From Flavobacterium sp. (GTDB taxonomy: Bacteria > Bacteroidota > Bacteroidia > Flavobacteriales > Flavobacteriaceae): a DNA stretch of 64,000 bases. Positions 7,393-14,598 of this stretch are shown one piece after another; position 1 is the stretch's first letter; each line of letters starts with the position of its first letter. The position numbers and the translations under genes were made by a program. The notes under the pieces were generated by a model. It had not been told where the DNA came from. It was given only the letters and a program-made list of their open reading frames with translations, and made no database searches. Location: assembly GCF_004211145.1 (NCBI RefSeq), contig NZ_SEBS01000003.1, positions 1 through 64,000 of the forward strand, written 5' to 3'.

Positions 7393-10338
7393 ATGGATAC
7401 CTTTTATCTTCAACGTCTTTTTGTGTTCTCGCTGCTGATTTGGCTCGTGCCCGCGCGTGCGCAGAAAGTCTGGCACGACGAGTTGATCCGTTCTTACCAA
7501 GGATTGCCGAGCGATATCGTGCTCAAGACCCAAACTGATGTGAACGGTTTCCTGTTCGTCGCCACGGCAAAAGGGCTTTCGCGTTACGACGGTTATCGCT
7601 TCATTGAGAGCAAATCGGTCAAATCGGGGATTACCGATGTTTTTCAATGCAAAGGCGACTTCTATTTCCACAATCCCGCTTTCGGCTTGGCATCTGTCGG
7701 AAACATTCACGCAGAACCGTCGGTCATACAGAAAAACCGCTATGAGGACGAAAATCCGAACAACGACCATTTCGAGAACATTTTCCTCGACTCGCGCGAC
7801 AGGATCTGGTGCAGCGATTTTTCAGGCGTAAAATATTTTTCGTCCGACAAGAAAAAATTGACCGCTTTCCCGATCGGAAACCAAAAAGCCGAAAACCTCA
7901 AGGTGCAGCTCATAGAAACGACGCGCGGTTCAATCTGGGCGTTCACCTCATCGGGCGTTTTCGTATGGGACGAGAAATCGAATGCGTTGAGGAAACATGC
8001 GAATCCCGCAATCGCGAGCCTTTCGTGCGCGGCTTCGATTCGATTGTCCAAGAACCGAATCCTCGTTGCGACCAACGACAACCGCATTTTCAAGCTGGAT
8101 CCGACAACCGGAAACCTTGAATTTCAATGCACGACCGACGAACGTGCTATCGGGTTCGCACGACTTCCGGGACGCGCGCCGATCGCGTATTCGCGCAACA
8201 AGATCTACGAATTGGGCACGACGGCTGTTTCATTCTACGTTCCCCAAAAAAGCCAGATCAACCACGTTTTAGCCGACGCGAACGCCGAAATTCTATGGGT
8301 TTCCACGAACAAAGGCCTCGTCAGGCTTTCTCCCGTCGACGCGGTTTTGAATTACAGATTACCGACACAAATTTCAAACAAGGTCGTGATTTCAATGGCG
8401 CAGGATGCCCAAAACACGACGTGGTTGCTCGACAATAAATATGGGATATGGTCGCAATCGACGTTCGGGATTTGGAAAAGCCATGATATTTCCGGCGTCC
8501 GTCCCAAAACAATCGGCGCTTGTGGAAATGTCGTTTTAGTCGCGACCGACAAAGGCGTGTATCGGATCATGTCGGACAGAATAGAGAAACTAAACCTCGA
8601 ATCCTCTCCCGATGCCGCGATTAAAAAAGCATTGCTGACCAAAAAAAACGAGCTGTGGCTGCTGTGCGAAAATGCGCCTGTCCAAAGATATTCGTGGCCG
8701 GAACTCCAAAAGCTTACACCGCTTTCAAACAAGCCCGATTTCTGGACAAAAAATACATGGAACGATCTGTTCGAAGCGTCCGACGGCAAAATCTGGATGT
8801 GCGGCTGGGCGCCGAGCACATACGGAATCGACATTTTCGACCCGAAGAAGAACGCATTCGTCGAAATTTCCGATCTGCCGCTGAATAGGAACCGTGACAA
8901 ATTTTTCGGCGATTACGTGAATCGCATTGCCGAAGACGACGATCACAACCTGCTTTTTTCAGGTTACGGCGGTTTTGCGATCGTCGCACCAAACGGAAAT
9001 CTTCTCAAGAAAGTCGATGTCAATACGTATCCGATTTCAGACGGGCATTTTGAGGGAATCGCAAGCGACGAGCGCGGAAACATCGTGTTCGCGACGGGCG
9101 ACGGCTTGCATGTCTACAACAAGAAACGCGATCAGGTGTTGCGGCTTTCTCAGGCCGACGGGCTCCCATCGGACGATCTGATCTACGGTTTTTTGAAACG
9201 GAATGACGGTAAAATCGCGGTCGGAACTGAAAGCGGCTACGCGGCGGTAAATCTCCAAAAACTACTAGAGCCACAAAACAAACGCGGGCTGCGGCTTAGC
9301 AGCGTGGTCGTCGATGGTAAAATGCGCGATCAGGAATCGGGCGTGATCGAATTAAATAAGGACGAAAGCGATGCGACGATCGCGTTCTCGGATTTGTCGT
9401 TTTCCGATCGGAACAAGGTTTTCTATCGGTACAGATTCGACGACGAAAACCGCTGGAACGAATTGGGCAACACGCCCGAAGTTTCGCTGAACCACATCTC
9501 GCCCGGAACGTACGAGCTGCTCATCCAGAAAGGAAATGGGCTCGGCGATTGGCAAAGTGAAACACTTGAGCTCACGATGATCGCACATCCGCCTTTTTAC
9601 CGATCGCCTTTGTTTTATGTGCTTTGCGTCGCGCTCATGTTGCTTTGCATCACGGCGGTTTATTCGTATTTTCTGAACCGGCAACGCAAGGAAGCGCGTT
9701 ACCTGCAAAAGATCCGAGAGGCCGAAATGACGACGTTGCGCGCCCAAATGAACCCGCATTTCATGTTCAACACGCTGAATTCCATCAACAGTTACATCAT
9801 ACAGAACCAGACCGAGGCCGCGAGCGATTACCTGACGACATTCTCCAAGTTGATGCGCAACATTCTCGAATACTCGAAGGAAGAACTGATTCCGCTCGAG
9901 AACGAACTGCAGGCGCTCAAATTCTATATGGAACTCGAGTCGATGCGTCTGGAACAGTCGTTCGATTATACGATTAAGATCGACAAGGAAATCAAGGGAA
10001 ATCCGCTCGTAAAAATTCCGCCGCTCGTTATCCAACCGTTCGTCGAGAATGCGATCTGGCACGGATTGCTGCACAAGTCGGAACCCGGAAATTTGTTGAT
10101 TTCGGCCGAACTGATTTCCGATGACAAATTCACGGTGCGCATCGAAGACGACGGCATCGGGCGTGAAAAAGCAGGATTGCTCAAGAAGAACCAAACGTCG
10201 CATAAGTCCTACGGCGTCGAAATCACGACCGAAAGACTCGCGATGCTGCATCCTGAAAACGCGATCGAAATCATAGATCTCAAAGATGAAAAAGGCCAAC
10301 CCAAAGGAACGGCCGTGATATTGACCATAAAAATGTAA
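7393..10338 (+). CDS. LytS-type sensor histidine kinase with periplasmic propeller
   Basis: A 981-residue membrane sensor. I chose the ATG at 7393 because it gives a clean signal peptide (MDTFYLQRLFVFSLLIWLVP) and fits the promoter; the frame is open to 7234. Residues ~25-640 carry two-component-regulator propeller repeats (GLPSDIVLKTQTDVNGFLFV, IWCSDFSGVKYF, IWMCGWAPSTYG), then a Y_Y_Y domain (~660-735), one membrane helix (~741-763) and a LytS-type kinase core with phospho-acceptor H789 in QMNPHFMFNTLNSI and an ATPase with NAIWHG and DDGIGR. The sensed ligand is unknown. The response regulator starts three bases after the stop, so the two form an operon. The ~600-residue sensor implies an envelope or extracellular signal. 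Confidence 0.9.
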   Translation: MDTFYLQRLFVFSLLIWLVPARAQKVWHDELIRSYQGLPSDIVLKTQTDVNGFLFVATAKGLSRYDGYRFIESKSVKSGITDVFQCKGDFYFHNPAFGLASVGNIHAEPSVIQKNRYEDENPNNDHFENIFLDSRDRIWCSDFSGVKYFSSDKKKLTAFPIGNQKAENLKVQLIETTRGSIWAFTSSGVFVWDEKSNALRKHANPAIASLSCAASIRLSKNRILVATNDNRIFKLDPTTGNLEFQCTTDERAIGFARLPGRAPIAYSRNKIYELGTTAVSFYVPQKSQINHVLADANAEILWVSTNKGLVRLSPVDAVLNYRLPTQISNKVVISMAQDAQNTTWLLDNKYGIWSQSTFGIWKSHDISGVRPKTIGACGNVVLVATDKGVYRIMSDRIEKLNLESSPDAAIKKALLTKKNELWLLCENAPVQRYSWPELQKLTPLSNKPDFWTKNTWNDLFEASDGKIWMCGWAPSTYGIDIFDPKKNAFVEISDLPLNRNRDKFFGDYVNRIAEDDDHNLLFSGYGGFAIVAPNGNLLKKVDVNTYPISDGHFEGIASDERGNIVFATGDGLHVYNKKRDQVLRLSQADGLPSDDLIYGFLKRNDGKIAVGTESGYAAVNLQKLLEPQNKRGLRLSSVVVDGKMRDQESGVIELNKDESDATIAFSDLSFSDRNKVFYRYRFDDENRWNELGNTPEVSLNHISPGTYELLIQKGNGLGDWQSETLELTMIAHPPFYRSPLFYVLCVALMLLCITAVYSYFLNRQRKEARYLQKIREAEMTTLRAQMNPHFMFNTLNSINSYIIQNQTEAASDYLTTFSKLMRNILEYSKEELIPLENELQALKFYMELESMRLEQSFDYTIKIDKEIKGNPLVKIPPLVIQPFVENAIWHGLLHKSEPGNLLISAELISDDKFTVRIEDDGIGREKAGLLKKNQTSHKSYGVEITTERLAMLHPENAIEIIDLKDEKGQPKGTAVILTIKM

Positions 10339-10341
10339 GCC

Positions 10342-11085
10342 ATGATAAAAGTAATTTTGATTGACGATGAAAAGCACGCGATCGTGACGCTGCAACACAT
10401 GATCGAAAAATTCGACGATGTTGAGATTCTCGCCACGACCCAAAAAAGTACCGAAGCCAAGGAACTCATCGAGAAGCACAAACCCGACTTGGTTTTCCTC
10501 GACATCGAAATGCCGTTCATGAACGGTTTCGAAGTCCTGGAACAATTCGCCGACATCAATTTCAAGGTTATCTTCACGACCGCCTATAACCAATATGCGA
10601 TAAAGGCGTTGCGCGTGAATGCGCTCGATTACCTCATGAAACCCGTCGACAAGGACGAATTGCGCGAAGCGCTCGACAAGTTCGTGAACAACGAATTGTT
10701 TACGACGCACGAGCAGTTGCAGCAGGTCAGCCAGTTCTCGTCGGGGAAAATCCAGGACACGCTCGCGCTTTCGACCCAGGAAGGTTTGCATTTCGTGAAG
10801 GTCGACGACATCATGTATCTCGAGGCGAGCGGCTGTTACACGTATATCATCATGAACGACGGCGTAAAACATTTGGTGAGCAAGAACCTCGCGATCTTCG
10901 AGGACGTGCTCAAAGGGAATTCGCTGTTTTTCCGACCACACAAGTCGCACGTGGTGAAAAAACGTGCGGTGAGCGCCACCTCAGGGAGTGAAAATTATCC
11001 CTATGCTTACGTTAATGGTGAAAAAGGGCTTCCGGCTTCGGCAACTGTCGATGGCGCGACAGTTATCTACACCTATACGGATTGA
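10342..11085 (+). CDS. LytTR response regulator with a lipoprotein-derived C-terminus (chimera)
   Basis: A 247-residue regulator partnered with the kinase just upstream. The receiver domain is intact: D8/D9/E10, phospho-acceptor D54 in VFLDIEMP, T80 region FTTAYNQY, and K100-P101. A LytTR DNA-binding domain begins near residue 138 (LALSTQEGLHFVKVDDIMYL, FFRPHKSHVV). At about residue 206 it departs from the family: the final ~40 residues (KGLPASATVDG...YTYTD) do not resemble the end of LytTR but align with the tails of the neighbouring lipoproteins, for example NGLPQTSTVDT...TYTYSN. The last LytTR strands and the C-terminal basic contact are missing. A deletion fusing regulator and a former lipoprotein gene explains this. 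DNA binding may be altered or lost. Confidence 0.88.
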   Translation: MIKVILIDDEKHAIVTLQHMIEKFDDVEILATTQKSTEAKELIEKHKPDLVFLDIEMPFMNGFEVLEQFADINFKVIFTTAYNQYAIKALRVNALDYLMKPVDKDELREALDKFVNNELFTTHEQLQQVSQFSSGKIQDTLALSTQEGLHFVKVDDIMYLEASGCYTYIIMNDGVKHLVSKNLAIFEDVLKGNSLFFRPHKSHVVKKRAVSATSGSENYPYAYVNGEKGLPASATVDGATVIYTYTD

Positions 11086-11109
11086 TGATCAAAAATCTGT
11101 TTGCAATAA

Positions 11110-11136
11110 GGTTCGGTTTACGCCGGGCCTTTTTTT
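11110..11136 (+). terminator. Terminator after the kinase-regulator operon
   Basis: Stem GGTTCGG/CCGGGCC (two G-U pairs in RNA), loop of six bases, then seven T residues. It probably belonged to the lipoprotein gene whose tail is now fused to the regulator. Confidence 0.75.
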
Positions 11137-11190
11137 ATGGTCGGAACCCGGCGAATCTCTATGGGCGACGCATTTCCTTTATTGGTCTCC

Positions 11191-11240
11191 GCATTTGCTT
11201 TATCGGCGTTTCAAAAAACCGCACGTGTCAACTATTATTG
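11191..11240 (+). promoter_or_regulatory. Island promoter of lipoproteins 1-3
   Basis: Box GCATTTGCTTTAT at 11191-11203 followed by CGGCGTT, identical in the last 11 positions to the copy before lipoprotein 4. TATTATTG at 11233-11240 lies 42 bp from the box start and differs from TAnnTTTG at one base. A start near 11254 leaves a short leader before the ATG at 11267. Confidence 0.5.
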
Positions 11241-11266
11241 CCGTGTATTAACTAACACAGCAAATC

Positions 11267-11917
11267 ATGAAGAAATTCTTTTTACTCGCGATCACAATGG
11301 TTTTGTGGTCGTGTTCGGGCGACGACAGTTCGTCTGGCATCAAAACGCTTCCGACTTCAATTGCGATTACGACCAATATCGACGACGAGACCGAAACGCG
11401 TTCGTTTTCATACGACGAAACGGGCAGGCTTACCTCGGCGACGGTTTATGGCGTTACGTACGCGATCGGGTACGACAACAAAAGTCGGTTCAATGTGATC
11501 ACATCGGCACAAGGATCGGCGACCTTCACGTACGGGTCAAACAATAAATTGTCAAGCGCGACGGGCGTTGACGGCGATGTGATTCCAATCGTTTGGACGT
11601 CGAACAACACGTTAGCGATAGATGGCACGACGTATACGTATGCGTCGAACAACGACTTTAGCGCCGTGGGTCAATCCCAGATCGCAAGGGGAAGCGGCAA
11701 AGGCGTTTTCGCCGATGTGCGAAGCTTCGATCCGTTAATCGTGGCGTTCATGGACACTTGGGCTCCGATCTATGCTTCCAAAAAAGTAGCGACTTCTTAC
11801 ACGAATCTTGGCGAACAGGCCGTCGTGGCGACAGCGACCGTCAATGAAGACGGATTTCCATCGACGTATGTCTTTGTCGATGTGGCGACGATGGCGATCA
11901 CGTATATGCAGCAATAA
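11267..11917 (+). CDS. YD-repeat-like surface lipoprotein 1
   Basis: A 216-residue lipoprotein, first of a three-gene operon. The signal peptide ends LWSC and is followed by SGDDSSSG; acidic residues just after the cysteine match the lipoprotein export signal known from Flavobacterium, so surface exposure is likely. The body is built of short YD-like beta repeats (RSFSYDETGRLTSATVYG, IGYDNKSRFNV, FTYGSNNKLSSATG), similar in grammar to RHS proteins but without an RHS core. The end has the cluster-specific block KGVFADVRSFDPLIVAF...YASKK and a tail with EDGFPSTYVF. Function unknown. It follows the kinase-regulator operon and shares its promoter design. Confidence 0.82.
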   Translation: MKKFFLLAITMVLWSCSGDDSSSGIKTLPTSIAITTNIDDETETRSFSYDETGRLTSATVYGVTYAIGYDNKSRFNVITSAQGSATFTYGSNNKLSSATGVDGDVIPIVWTSNNTLAIDGTTYTYASNNDFSAVGQSQIARGSGKGVFADVRSFDPLIVAFMDTWAPIYASKKVATSYTNLGEQAVVATATVNEDGFPSTYVFVDVATMAITYMQQ

Positions 11918-11945
11918 TCAACATACAACTCCTAAATCTAAAACC

Positions 11946-12581
11946 ATGAAAAAGATCATCTTCATTTTCGCGACAGCATTTTCGCTGTTCTCTTGTTCCG
12001 ACGACGATTCGTCAGGGTCGGCATTGAAACCGTCGACCGTTAATTTTTCAGTCGACGGTGTTACTGAACTGCGAGCCTTCACCTACGATACAAAAAACCG
12101 GATATCGACCTTTACAGCCGGCGGAGAAACCACGACGTTTACCTACACGAATAAAAACCAGGTGGAACGATTGACGGGCTCGGACAGCTTTCTCGAATTC
12201 TCTTATGATTCGAGCGGGAAATTGACGGGATTGGTCGATCAGGACGGAGTCGCCGTGAATATTACGCAAACAGGCGATTACAGCTATGTCGTCGAAGGCA
12301 TCACATATTCGTTCAATCCCAACGGCGATTGGAATCTATACGAGTCCGTCACGTATACGTATTCTTCGTCAAAAGGCCCGTTTGCGAACGTCAGGCACCT
12401 GAATTTGCTCGCATTGTCATTCGTCGATAATTACACATATCTGTACGCTTCAAAAAAGGCGTTTTCGACCGCATTTAACCAAGGCCTTGAATTTTCATTC
12501 GCGATTACGACGGGCGATAACGGGCTTCCGCAAACATCGACCGTCGACACTTTCTCAGCAACTTACACCTATTCGAACTAA
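11946..12581 (+). CDS. YD-repeat-like surface lipoprotein 2
   Basis: A 211-residue paralogue of its neighbours. The frame is open from 11808, but the ATG at 11946 provides the lipoprotein signal (IFATAFSLFSC) and is preceded by 28 bp of intergenic DNA. After the cysteine comes SDDDSSGS, the best match in the cluster to a Flavobacterium surface-export signal. Repeats include RAFTYDTKNRISTFTAGGE, FTYTNKNQVERLTG and FSYDSSGKLTGLVDQ. The conserved block KGPFANVRHLNLLALSF...YASKKAF and tail NGLPQTSTVDT...TYTYSN follow; this tail is the best match to the C-terminus of the response regulator. Its stop overlaps the next start (TAATG). Confidence 0.82.
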   Translation: MKKIIFIFATAFSLFSCSDDDSSGSALKPSTVNFSVDGVTELRAFTYDTKNRISTFTAGGETTTFTYTNKNQVERLTGSDSFLEFSYDSSGKLTGLVDQDGVAVNITQTGDYSYVVEGITYSFNPNGDWNLYESVTYTYSSSKGPFANVRHLNLLALSFVDNYTYLYASKKAFSTAFNQGLEFSFAITTGDNGLPQTSTVDTFSATYTYSN

Positions 12582-13261
12582 TGAAGACACTAAAAATGAT
12601 TATTGGCGCGATGCTCGTTTTGGCCATCATGTGGTCGTGCGGAGACGACGATTCCAGCTCGGGTTCCAAAAAACTCCTGAGTATGAACATGCAATCAGAC
12701 GACGTCAACTATGACAACATCTACAATTTCCAATACGACGACAAAGGCCGGTTGTCACAACTCAATCGAGTCGGCGCGACTTCGTATGCGATGACGTTCA
12801 ATTACGCGAGTGGCAACAAGCCGTCCACGGTAGACATCACGGGCGATCTCGAAGGCACGGTTTCGTTTACGTACGACAATAAAAAACGCATCACAAGCTA
12901 TTCTTTTGACGGACAGACCGCGGCCATTACATATACCGACGCCGGTTTCACGATCTCAGGCCAAAGCTGCACGCTCACCTCAAACGGGGATTTGGCGACG
13001 TTCGGCACACTTGCATTTTCGCGAGACGATTCCAAAAAAGGCCCGATGGCCGACGTGAAAGGGTATGACGCTCTTGTACTGGCGATTCTCGACGGAGGTT
13101 CTCCGTTTTTCTATTCCAAAAAAGCGTTGACGGCGCTCACGAGTTCCTCTGATCCGAATACGTCGCTTACGGTTGCCAATATCTATTCGGGAAATTATCC
13201 GTCTCTGGCCACCATTTCGGGCGGGAATGACATCACGATCACGTACCAATATTCGAACTGA
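12581..13261 (+). CDS. YD-repeat-like surface lipoprotein 3
   Basis: A 226-residue paralogue. The start ATG shares one base with the stop codon of lipoprotein 2 (TAATG), so translation is probably coupled. Signal peptide MKTLKMIIGAMLVLAIMWSC, then GDDDSSSG, an acidic export signal. Repeats: FQYDDKGRLSQLNRVG, FNYASGNKPSTVDITG, FTYDNKKRITSYSFDG. The conserved end has KGPMADVKGYDALVLAI...FYSKKAL and a tail finishing ITYQYSN. Last gene of its operon, with a terminator at 13287-13318. Function unknown; the repeats suggest an extended beta structure on the cell surface. Confidence 0.82.
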   Translation: MKTLKMIIGAMLVLAIMWSCGDDDSSSGSKKLLSMNMQSDDVNYDNIYNFQYDDKGRLSQLNRVGATSYAMTFNYASGNKPSTVDITGDLEGTVSFTYDNKKRITSYSFDGQTAAITYTDAGFTISGQSCTLTSNGDLATFGTLAFSRDDSKKGPMADVKGYDALVLAILDGGSPFFYSKKALTALTSSSDPNTSLTVANIYSGNYPSLATISGGNDITITYQYSN

Positions 13262-13286
13262 AATTTTGGGTTAGTTTTTTTGTTAG

Positions 13287-13318
13287 GCTCCGAGGGCAGA
13301 AACGTCTTCGGAGCTTTT
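13287..13318 (+). terminator. Terminator after lipoprotein 3
   Basis: Stem GCTCCGA/TCGGAGC around a 14-base loop, followed by four T residues. It lies 25 bp after the stop codon and 23 bp before the promoter box of lipoprotein 4. Confidence 0.7.
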
Positions 13319-13340
13319 GCATTTCAGTAAGCCAATCCCG

Positions 13341-13389
13341 CAGTTGGTTTATCGGCGTTACGACAATGATTTTTCGCGATGTAGATTTG
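13341..13389 (+). promoter_or_regulatory. Island promoter of lipoprotein 4
   Basis: Box GCAGTTGGTTTAT (13341-13353) followed by CGGCGTT, and a perfect -7 box TAGATTTG at 13382-13389, 41 bp from the box start. No TTG is present at the usual -33 position, as expected for an activator-dependent promoter. A start near 13396 is 9 bp before the ATG. Confidence 0.6.
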
Positions 13390-13404
13390 TTCAAAACCAC
13401 GACG

Positions 13405-14115
13405 ATGAAAACTGTATCCCTACTATTAATGGCGTTGGCGGCGTTCTCATGCGGAAGCGACGACAAGGAAACGACCGCGTTCCAAGGCCGATTGCTCAAA
13501 CACGTGACCGTCGATGCGAATTACGACGATCTCGACGAGCAACTCGACTTCACATATGATTCCAGGAATCGCATCGACAAAATCGTGCTGGCCGGCAATG
13601 TCGACGACACGTTCACGTATTCCTACAACAACCGTGATCAGGTCACGGCGATCAGCAAACTCAACGGCGACGATCTGACGTTCGAGTACGACAACGACGG
13701 CCGATTGTCGAAATATACGGAAGGCAATCTCGATCACGAAGTCACGTACAACGCGGCGACGGCGAGTTATGAGATTCTTGGAAACCAATTCGTTCTTAAG
13801 GAAAACGGCGATATTTTATCAGAAAGCGGGAAAGTCTATGGTTACGATACGTTCAATTCGCACGCGCTTAAAGGCCCATTGCGCGACGTCGCGGGAAATT
13901 CGTATCAGCTGACGACATATATCGCGTATTACGACGGCATCATCATCATGGCCAAAGATGCGTTCAACGGCCGAAACTTGCCCGGAAATCCCAACGACGC
14001 CACGAACTTTTCGTTCACGAACTCGTATGATTACGAGGATTACCGCGTCGGTTCACAATACAGCACGTACGGCGTGAATTATGTGTATTCGTATGAATAT
14101 TTCGACAATCAATAG
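13405..14115 (+). CDS. YD-repeat-like surface lipoprotein 4 (divergent copy)
   Basis: A 236-residue lipoprotein. The ATG at 13405 gives the signal MKTVSLLLMALAAFSC followed by GSDDKET, again acidic. Repeats: LDFTYDSRNRIDKIVLAGN, FTYSYNNRDQVTAISKLNG, FEYDNDGRLSKYTEGN, VTYNAATASYEILGNQ. The shared block is recognisable but divergent (LKGPLRDVAGNSYQLTTYI...MAKDAF) and the tail is longer and tyrosine-rich (YVYSYEYFDNQ). It has its own promoter copy, so it is transcribed separately from lipoproteins 1-3. Its stop codon TAG is the first unit of an 8-bp TAGACAAT array. Confidence 0.82.
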   Translation: MKTVSLLLMALAAFSCGSDDKETTAFQGRLLKHVTVDANYDDLDEQLDFTYDSRNRIDKIVLAGNVDDTFTYSYNNRDQVTAISKLNGDDLTFEYDNDGRLSKYTEGNLDHEVTYNAATASYEILGNQFVLKENGDILSESGKVYGYDTFNSHALKGPLRDVAGNSYQLTTYIAYYDGIIIMAKDAFNGRNLPGNPNDATNFSFTNSYDYEDYRVGSQYSTYGVNYVYSYEYFDNQ

Positions 14116-14170
14116 ACAATTAGACAATTAGACGATTAGACGATTAGACGATTAGACAATTAGATAATTG
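14113..14170 (+). repeat. TAGACAAT array starting in the stop codon of lipoprotein 4
   Basis: Seven near-copies of TAGACAAT/TAGACGAT, period 8, beginning with the gene's own TAG. Stop codons therefore occur in all three frames within 24 bp. Confidence 0.9.
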
Positions 14171-14280
14171 TCGGGATAAAGAACTTGCTTTTTACAATTT
14201 TGAGTTCGGTGGTTCGTGAACGAGTTGTTTTTCGCGATAGTTCGGATTACCGAAAAGCCAATTTTCTAATTTTCAAATTA
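14162..14280. repeat. Direct repeat copy 1 upstream of holA
   Basis: About 118 bp that recurs with substitutions at 14399-14515. Shared blocks include AGATAATTGTCGGG near the start and TTACCGAAAAGCCAATTTTC near the end. A hairpin GCCTGCA/TGCAGGC (14287-14324) and a terminator lie between the two copies. Confidence 0.8.
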
Positions 14281-14325
14281 AGAAAAGCCTGCAGGTTGTT
14301 AATGCAAATTGAGTGAATGCAGGCC

Positions 14326-14361
14326 AAAACCCCGGATGCGTGGTGGCAATCCGGGGTTTTT
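14326..14361 (+). terminator. Terminator between lipoprotein 4 and holA
   Basis: Stem AAAACCCCGGAT/ATCCGGGGTTTT with a 12-base loop and a T-run. It is directly preceded by another hairpin with arms GCCTGCA and TGCAGGC, giving a compact two-hairpin 3' end. Confidence 0.85.
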
Positions 14362-14398
14362 ATTATGTTTCAATATTAGATAATTAGTCAATTATATT

Positions 14399-14515
14399 AG
14401 ATAATTGTCGGGGTAAAAGGACGAGCTTTTTTCAATTGTGGTTTACGTTGCGTGAACGCGTTGTTTTCTGCGAAAGTCCAGGTTACCGAAAAGCCAATTT
14501 TCTAATTTTCTAATC
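14399..14515. repeat. Direct repeat copy 2 upstream of holA
   Basis: Second copy of the 14162 repeat, 237 bp downstream of the first and ending just before the holA promoter. It suggests a local duplication of the region upstream of holA. Confidence 0.8.
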
Positions 14516-14548
14516 ATCAAAATTCGTTGATAACTGTCGCCCGATAAA

Positions 14549-14580
14549 TTGGCGCATTGCCATCCGAATTCCTATTTTTG
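14549..14580 (+). promoter_or_regulatory. Promoter of holA
   Basis: TTG at 14549-14551, 21 bp spacing, and a perfect -7 box TATTTTTG at 14573-14580. The start of transcription would fall ~12 nt before the ATG at 14599. Confidence 0.6.
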
Positions 14581-14598
14581 ACGTCAATCAAAACCACT

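Noticed and set aside
9352..10950. A 532-codon open frame antisense to the kinase-regulator operon
   Set aside because: The plus strand has complete kinase and receiver motifs across it; the antisense product is Arg/Phe/Val-rich without any domain, as expected for the shadow of GC-rich coding sequence.
11267..14115. RHS/polymorphic toxin genes
   Set aside because: The YD-like repeats are few, the proteins are 211-236 residues with lipoprotein signals, and there is no RHS core, toxin domain or immunity gene.
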